This document shows, piece after piece, positions 57,740-64,000 of a stretch of 64,000 bases of DNA (positions within the stretch are counted from its first letter, which is position 1; the number at the start of each line of letters is the position of its first letter). The translations under genes and the position numbers were made by a program. The DNA is from Mytilus californianus (Eukaryota; Mollusca; Bivalvia; Mytilida; Mytilidae). The stretch covers positions 107,233,088 to 107,297,087 of the forward strand of contig NW_026262734.1 of assembly GCF_021869535.1 (NCBI RefSeq). The letters are read 5' to 3'. Under the pieces are notes generated by a model, which worked only from the letters and a program-made list of their open reading frames with translations, was not told the DNA's origin and did not search any database.

Positions 57740-57935
57740 AATAGGATATGTGGTATGATTGTGAATGAGACAACTATCCACCAGAGACCAAATGACCAGA
57801 ACGTTAACAGCTGTAAGCCACAAAGCGATTTTAACACTGAACAAAACGCATGCCGTATATACAGCTATAAAAAGACCAGTATGATAAAATGTGAAACAAT
57901 TCTAAAGATAAAAAGACCGTATACTTAGTATCTGC
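57740..57935 (-). repeat. RE-A subfamily 2 copy
   Basis: The + strand reads ATAGGATATGTGGTATGATT, GAGACAACTATCCACCAGAG and CAAATGACCAGAACGTTAAC. The 74-codon frame across it is part of the repeat. Confidence 0.65.
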
Positions 57936-58054
57936 TTTAGCTTCTAAAATGGTGGATTACAACTATTATCGAAATGAAAAAATATCAAAACTCATACTGC
58001 TCTGCAGCCGTTTCCTATATCATTAATAGGTTTAGATGTTAACGGTAGAGTATT

Positions 58055-58416
58055 TTTATGATGATGATGATGATGGATGGCTGTTTAACATTCAACGGCA
58101 AATTAATATGCATATTCAGGACGAGAACATGTTAATGTAATATGAATATTAACCCTGCTTTGTACTAGACCGACACGCTGAGCCAGATGTTTAACGTGCT
58201 AGTTCTCAACAGTCCGCAGGAAGACATGTCACCTTACCCAGACACATTATTCTGACTCCGAGCCGACCAGTCTTTGCTCTTACTTCTTAATGCCGCGTGC
58301 TAAGCGGAGAAGCAGCAAATACCAATATTAAAGTCTTTGGTTTGACGGGGCCGGGGTTCGAACCCGCGAACTCCCGCACTTGAGGCGAACATGCTACCAC
58401 AAAACCACCGAGGCGG
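58055..58416 (-). repeat. tRNA-derived SINE
   Basis: The minus strand starts CCGCCTCGGTGGTTTTGTGG and has an A-box-like TGTGGTAGCATG (58390-58401) and a perfect B box GGTTCGAACCC (58355-58365), i.e. an RNA polymerase III promoter from a tRNA-like head. A unique body of about 280 bases follows, ending in a (CAT)n tail (ATG repeats at 58060-58075 on the + strand). The head does not fold as a complete functional tRNA by inspection. This is the only such element seen in the window. Confidence 0.85.
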
Positions 58417-58419
58417 TTT

Positions 58420-59440
58420 CGAGTATTTTGACTACTGCTACAATATAGTAATAAATTATTAGAATAACCAAATATCCTGTATGCAAGATTTACACAAGCC
58501 AAAGCAAACTTTAACGTTCATAAATTAATAACAATAATGCTAATTATAATAATAATGATAATAATATTAATATGAATGTTAATAGTAATAATTGAGAAAG
58601 ACTGAAGCTGTAGTTACCAAATGCAACGACATTTTAAGGGTAACCTACTTATGATTATTGGATACATATGAAACATACACGAAAAAACCTGAAAATAGGT
58701 CACAACTTGATTGTTTACAGAAACGCTATCCAAACATATCCATTCATTAGTGATGCCATTAGTACGTACATATAGTGGTAATAAGTCTAGTGTACGTCTG
58801 TCGGACATGTAGTTGTTTATTTATTATCACTTAACTTGTAGTATGAACACCGTGACATCTTAATGTTCTGTTCCTTTTACTGTTTACATTAATTGTTTCT
58901 CATGCATAAACTTGTGGTAGTAATATAAAATTCAATCTGGAAACCTATACTAAAGTTTGTAGAAGTATAATGTCCAGGATTATAAATATCGTATCGTTGT
59001 GTGTATTTGAGATTTTATTCAAGAGTTATAGATAAATCGAAACTGCAAATAACGATTTTCTGCGCTAGAAATTGTAACAACTTTTCCGCGGAAAACGTCT
59101 GTTCAAATGAAAGGATATTGAATGCCATCTTTTTATTCATTTATTCACGTTTTTGTCAGTAACTTTTTACGATACTAACTTGAAGTTTAGTTAATTGTTT
59201 CGTGTATGTTATTGTACGTACCTGTTATGCCTGTATATCGTTATATATATTTTTTACCAAACCTACGTTATGTCTGGTGGTATATATATATATGTCGCAA
59301 TGCTTTCATAGCTATAAATGGATCTGGAAACGTAACACTTTGTGTTATATACACCTACACTTAATTTTGTAGACGTATAATGTCAAAGATTTTAAATATC
59401 ATATCAGGTTATATGTTTTTGTTGGTTTTTAGTAGTAACT
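58420..59440. other. no gene recognised
   Basis: A/T-rich; (AAT)-like tracts near 58530-58590 and a short (TA)n near 59280. Nothing else recognised. Confidence 0.5.
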
Positions 59441-59444
59441 GCTG

Positions 59445-59600
59445 ACCCTTCCGGAGATCCTCTATTACCCTCGGTTTTAAGTGGAGTATGTGTTGCTTAA
59501 TTTTTAGTTTTCTGTGAAGTGCTTTGTTGTTGTTGTTTATTTTATTTTTTGTCGTTCTTCTTTTTGGCCATGATGTTATTGTTTTTATTGTTCTTTTGTA
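59445..59600 (+). repeat. RE-F copy
   Basis: GACCCTTCCGGAGATCCTCT, ATGTGTTGCTTAATTTTTAG and TTTTTGGCCATGATGTTATT, in the same order as 14010-14190. Confidence 0.55.
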
Positions 59601-59605
59601 TCTTC

Positions 59606-59800
59606 TTTCTTTCTTTCTATCTCTTTATGTTGTATCAAAGTTTCTTTCTATCTCTTTATATTGTATCAAAGTTTCTTTCTATCTCTTTATATTGTATCAA
59701 AGTTTCTTTCTATCTCTTTATATTGTCTCAAAGTTTCTTTCTATCTCTTTATATTGTATCAAAGTTTCTTTCTATCTCTTTATATTGTATCAAAGTGAAT
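59606..59800. repeat. 31-bp minisatellite, about six units
   Basis: TTTCTTTCTATCTCTTTATA then TTGTATCAAAG repeats every 31 bases from 59606. It grows directly out of the RE-F copy. Open frames in more than one phase result from the unit lacking stops. Confidence 0.9.
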
Positions 59801-59804
59801 AAAA

Positions 59805-60890
59805 ATTTCTTTCGTTCGTCCAAAAATAAACGTTAAGGTTCTAAGATTCTTCGGATGATAAAAAATTGTAGCTTATCTTCTTGTTGTGTCTTCTTTAGCT
59901 CTTCACATATTTGGTTGGACTGATCGTAAATTGCTAGGAGGTGAGGTTTCTCTTTATTTTTGGAATATCGTTTTTATATATCTCTGGTGTATATTTTCTT
60001 TTTAAATGTCCTCTTTTATTCATACATATAATAGTTATTCTGGATTTGAGATCTTAGGTATTTCCTTTATATTATAATGTTTACAGATATTATTAAAAAA
60101 AAGTGATAAACTATTATTTTAAAATATGATTGAGTTTTTGCTATTGGATTGTTTTATTTCTATCCAATAAAATGTCTTGATTTCGGGGTTTGGTGAGAGT
60201 GGGAGGGAGTAAATAAGAAGTCCTGTTTATAGTTTTGTTTAATTGTTTTTTGGGGTTTTAAAAATATCATGTATTTATTTCTCTCTGATGGAAAGTCATG
60301 ATTTCCGGATTTCGTAATTTTCTTCAATCTTTGTACAGATTTCTCTCTATTTGGTCTTGGATTTTCGATTTGCTCAATAACTGAATGTGAATTTTTGAAT
60401 TTCTCTCAAGTTACTGTAATTGATGTTTCAATTGATTTCTTGATTTTGTGATTTCGCTGTAACAGAATATGTTGATTTTTTTATTTTCCGATATCCTTGT
60501 AAAAGTGATTGAATATGATAATTGTTTGCCGACATTTTTTTCATATGTTGACATGCTTTAATCAAACTAACATTGTGCATGCATGACAACCATTGTTTGT
60601 CATAATGGTATACTCCAATCACCCAATTACCTTGATCTACTTACACTGAAATAAAGTACAAATCAATCTGCAGAGAAAAAAATAAAACAAAAGAGAATAT
60701 TATGCTTTTTATGTAGATATTTATTCATGATACGTGCAATATAATGTCAAAAATAATCACCATTTACTCGTGAGAAACATTTCAGTAGTCATGTCTAAAA
60801 TATGTTATACGATCTAAAATCAATCACTTTTAAACAATTTAGGTCAAAGGAATATATAGACGTTTTGATTTTTAAAATCATTTCAGCATA
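59805..60890. other. no gene recognised
   Basis: T-rich on the + strand with only short frames. A decayed minus-strand retroelement is possible but no motif could be fixed. Confidence 0.4.
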
Positions 60891-60894
60891 AGTC

Positions 60895-61205
60895 AATGTT
60901 AATCATGTATTTAACCCCGCCCATTCTGTTTGTGTTTGTCTTGTAATTCAGTGGTTGTCGTATGTTTGTTTTTCGTTTATTGTTTTGTACATAAATCAGT
61001 CCGTTAGATTTCTGGATTAAATTGTTTTGCATTTGTCATTTCGGGGCCTTTTATATATATATATATATAGCTTGTATTACTATGCGGTAGGGGTTTGGTT
61101 CATTGTTGAAGGCCGTACGGTGACCTATAGTTGCTAGCTTTTACGTCATTTGGTTTCTGGTGGAGAGCTGTCTCATTTGAAATCATATCACATCTTCTTA
61201 TTTTT
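60895..61205 (+). repeat. RE-A subfamily 2 copy
   Basis: TTTAACCCCGCCCATTCTGT, CATTTGTCATTTCGGGGCCT, GGCCGTACGGTGACCTATAG and the end ATCATATCACATCTTCTTAT. A short (TA)n lies inside it at about 61053-61070. Confidence 0.8.
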
Positions 61206-61209
61206 TTAT

Positions 61210-63040
61210 ATATTATGTGAATATCATAACACACATATTTCCCATATAAGCGGTGGTGTCACAAGGTCGAAAATCATATCCCGAGGCTCTGAAATATTGT
61301 CGAGGGATATGTGGACTGATATACAAAATGAGGCTCCATACCCTCTTTCACATACGCTATGATTTGACTTAAATATCTGAAAAAATCAATTTAATTAACG
61401 ACTGACTATTTAACGTAACGAAGACCCCTAACACGCTTATAAACGTGTGTTTTCTTATCTATAAAGTGGAAAATTATATTTCTTGCTTCTGTATCAGCAT
61501 ACTATCGGTTATCTGAACGTTCCTATTTCAAAATAAAACGGCGGCCATGTTATGTAAAAGTTCAATGATATGTTGTGACTTTGGCGTATTACCCACAACT
61601 TATATTCCTGGTTAAATTTGACCCCAAGATTTTAATAGTTTTTTTTCAATCAGGCCAAAATACAAATTCCACATAGAAATATATATTACTATAAATACAA
61701 AGTAACTTCTTTTTAATTGGAACATCACTTTATAAATTACGAAGTCATGACCTCCTTATCATGCATTCGTTGCGTTAAGTTTTTTTCCAATTTTTTCAGA
61801 ACTTATAACAGTATTAACCTAATCATATTTGGCCGCAACCCATGATCAAAAATATTTTGTGTCTTGGGATTCACTATTAACCTTTACACCTATAGGTTAC
61901 AAAACATTTTGGATTGTATGTTGCGACAAGGATTTCCCTTAAGTTCTTAGGTAAAAAAAAAAGCACAAACATTTGCAAAATGTGAATGACTTTGGTGCTT
62001 ACAATATACTCTTATGGAGAGCATTAAAACTTTCTTGAAAAAGATCCATTTAAGAACCAAATTCTAGCCTTTTTGATATTTCATGATAAAGTTTAAAATT
62101 CAAGACATCGTCCTTTGACTGGAATTTGGCACTTGAATGTATCTTTTTTTGTATTTACCTCCTAATGTATTTACACCTCTTTCGACTGTCCCATTTTAAA
62201 CCCATGAGTTTTCCTTTTAAATGTAAATCTAGAAACTAAGCAAAACACATTAAAGTTAAACCTTTTCTTTGATTCGCCTAAAAAATTGAAAAAAAAAAAT
62301 GTTATTAGAGTCATTCTAGTACGTTAGCATTGATTCATACCTTATGCTAGTCATTAGCAGATATTTGGAACAATGTCCGTTTGAATTTATATGAACACTC
62401 TGATAGATTCGTACATAAATGTTTATATACCATTTTACACGGATTGGTAGACAAAGTGGTAGGGTATTTGTTACAGATGAGGACATTAGTCTATGTGATT
62501 ATAGATCTAGAAGGAGATTTATAAAATGATACATTTGAATATTGGCTTTTTAAAGTGTCTCATTGATTGTAAAGGACCTAATTGTTCCACAAAAATACAA
62601 TATTTCAATCGATCTCTTGTTTTCAAATGTTGTGATTATTAATCGGTTTCAAATTAAGCACTCTTTTTATGTAATACAAATCTTAGATTTATGACCAATA
62701 GATTAATGCGCTAATTGTTTAAATGTCTAACACTTTGTCAAGCTTACAAAAGTTGCAAAAACTTATCGACCATCCTTTGACTTATGCTATACCCAATACA
62801 ATAACTTTTGAAGTTGGCATTTTAGAAGCTGGGAACGCGTTGACAAGTTAGATGTTATTATAGTAATTACATCAAGCTGAGATTGAGGGAAATCATAAAC
62901 GTGCTTTACGCTGAGTTGGTCTTGTTTGATTAATCTATTACTACTTTGTAAACTTATAAAGCATGTTATGACAGAATAATTACAGGGTTACATTACTTCT
63001 TTTTTCTGCTTTTACACCACTTATAAAAAAATTAAAAACA
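61210..63040. other. no gene recognised
   Basis: A/T-rich. A small inverted pair CATATCCC / GGGATATG lies at about 61276-61311. No recognised coding or repeat boundary. Confidence 0.45.
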
Positions 63041-63044
63041 TCAG

Positions 63045-63455
63045 AAAAAATCAGAAAAACGCTTCGGACGCATGAAATTATTTAACGTGTTGTTTTCATT
63101 TTGTACAGAGCTGGGTCGATACCTCTACTTGTGGACTATCAGTCCCCGAGGGTAACATCAGCTGAGTAGTCAGTTCTTCTGTACTGTCATGATTTATAAC
63201 AAACCTTTCTAAAATTGTCCGTCTATAAATTTTGAAATTATAAAGAAACTAAGGTTTCAACTCCCTAGGGCGAAGTTGACCTTAGATGAATTTGGCTATT
63301 TTTTAGGTATTTTTTTGTCATATAGCTCTTCAACTTTTTCGGTTCTTATACATCCGCGGCTTTCAAATATTCGGCTTTGAACGTTCCCGATGAAGGTAAA
63401 TTCAGAAAAGCGCATCGGGCGCTTGAAATTATTAAACGAGTTGTTTTCATTTTAT
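63045..63455. repeat. RE-C copy plus the end of a neighbouring one
   Basis: AAAAACGCTTCGGACGCATG then GTTGTTTTCATTTTGTA at 63050-63110 is an RE-C end; the next unit runs GGTCGATACCTCTACTTGTG, ACTATCAGTCCCCGAGGGTA, CTCCCTAGGGCGAAGTTGAC and AAAAGCGCATCGGGCGCTTG then GTTGTTTTCATTTTATA at 63455. The copies are arranged in tandem. Confidence 0.7.
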
Positions 63456-63809
63456 AATGCAGCAACCATCCGTCTTGTGCGTGGGGAGAGGGCATCGGTT
63501 ATTTTCTCGGGATAATGTTTTGAAACACTTTGATAAAAAAATGTACTTTTTCAATAAAATGCAGGAACAAGGATTTTTTTGGGGCAATTATTTAAAAAAA
63601 AAAAACGATAGTCCCCCTATTTCAGAAAAGTGAAAGGTTTGTTCCTAACTCGGTTCAGTTTAATGTTGCTACCCTTAGTAATCGTAGCGAGATGCCTTCT
63701 TGTATTTATGCATATATTTTTTATTTTAAATACATATTACAATAAAGACGTGTTCGTCTACTTCTCTATTTCGTCAATTGCAACAACAAAACTCCTATGC
63801 GTTTTTTAA

Positions 63810-64000
63810 GTCAATACCACTGGTCCCCGCGGGTATCATTAAGATTTTGTTGTTTTTATTGAAGTTAATGTTCCAACTTCCTAAGGCAAACTTGTCCTTA
63901 GATGGATAGACTTTTTTTCGGCTTCTTATTTTGATAGTCTTCTTGTGTAAAAATTATATTGTGACTTGTGGCTTTGAGCATTCGAAATGAAGGTTAATCC
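63810..64000. repeat. RE-C copy cut by the window end
   Basis: AATACCACTGGTCCCCGCGG, CTTCCTAAGGCAAACTTGTC and GGCTTTGAGCATTCGAAATG follow the order of 63110-63400; the rest lies beyond the window. About 350 bases separate it from the previous copy. Confidence 0.7.

Noticed and set aside
58341..58416. A functional tRNA gene on the minus strand
   Set aside because: A and B boxes are present, but the acceptor stem does not close by inspection and the sequence continues into a SINE body with a (CAT)n tail.
59519..59836. 105- and 92-codon hydrophobic frames with FLSLYIVSK-like repeats
   Set aside because: They come from a 31-bp minisatellite and are open in overlapping phases.

Overview
This is eukaryotic nuclear DNA, very probably from a marine bivalve and most likely a mussel (Mytilus or a close relative). 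The base composition is strongly A/T-rich and open frames are short. The one recognisable gene is split by GT..AG introns, and much of the rest is interspersed repeats of the kind that fill mussel genomes. The species call rests on recalled repeat families and is an inference; no database was searched.

The only convincing host gene runs on the + strand from about 13.2 to 26.9 kb. It encodes a ZIP (SLC39, LIV-1 subfamily) zinc/metal transporter. Nine coding exons (13213-13231, 14462-14637, 15314-15446, 16030-16085, 19957-20052, 23674-23728, 24043-24195, 25551-25738, 26731-26856) join in phase to an uninterrupted 333-codon reading frame with eight predicted membrane segments and a His-rich loop between segments 2 and 3. 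Several positions that are highly conserved in the family are changed: HNF to HNT, HELPHE to HELPQE, and the acidic residue before MLPE to Gly. The first exon was found by phase and by family similarity; it leaves almost no ectodomain.

Layout. 1-12 kb: no gene recognised; a diverged block of about 2.3 kb is present twice (4.0-6.3 and 8.3-11.65 kb), each copy carrying its own insertions. 12.2-26.9 kb: the ZIP gene, with an unusual class of palindrome-array transposable elements just upstream (12177-12872) and in introns 4 and 7 (16982-19874, 24242-24705), and a 76-bp minisatellite in intron 5. 27-33 kb: interspersed repeats. 32.96-36.55 kb: a 26-bp-unit satellite with higher-order structure. 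37-64 kb: hairpin elements next to TGACGTCA sites, decayed retroelement ends, TTAA-flanked MITEs, a tRNA-derived SINE, minisatellites, and long stretches where nothing was recognised.

The most unusual content is in the mobile DNA. Three elements have terminal inverted repeats and exact 6-bp A/T-only or nearly A/T-only target duplications, and their interiors are largely arrays of short palindromes built on CGT-spacer-ACG. A second recurring arrangement is a 110-165 bp hairpin within a few hundred bases of a TGACGTCA palindrome. For the descriptions below, repeat families are named RE-A to RE-F; these names are local to this annotation.
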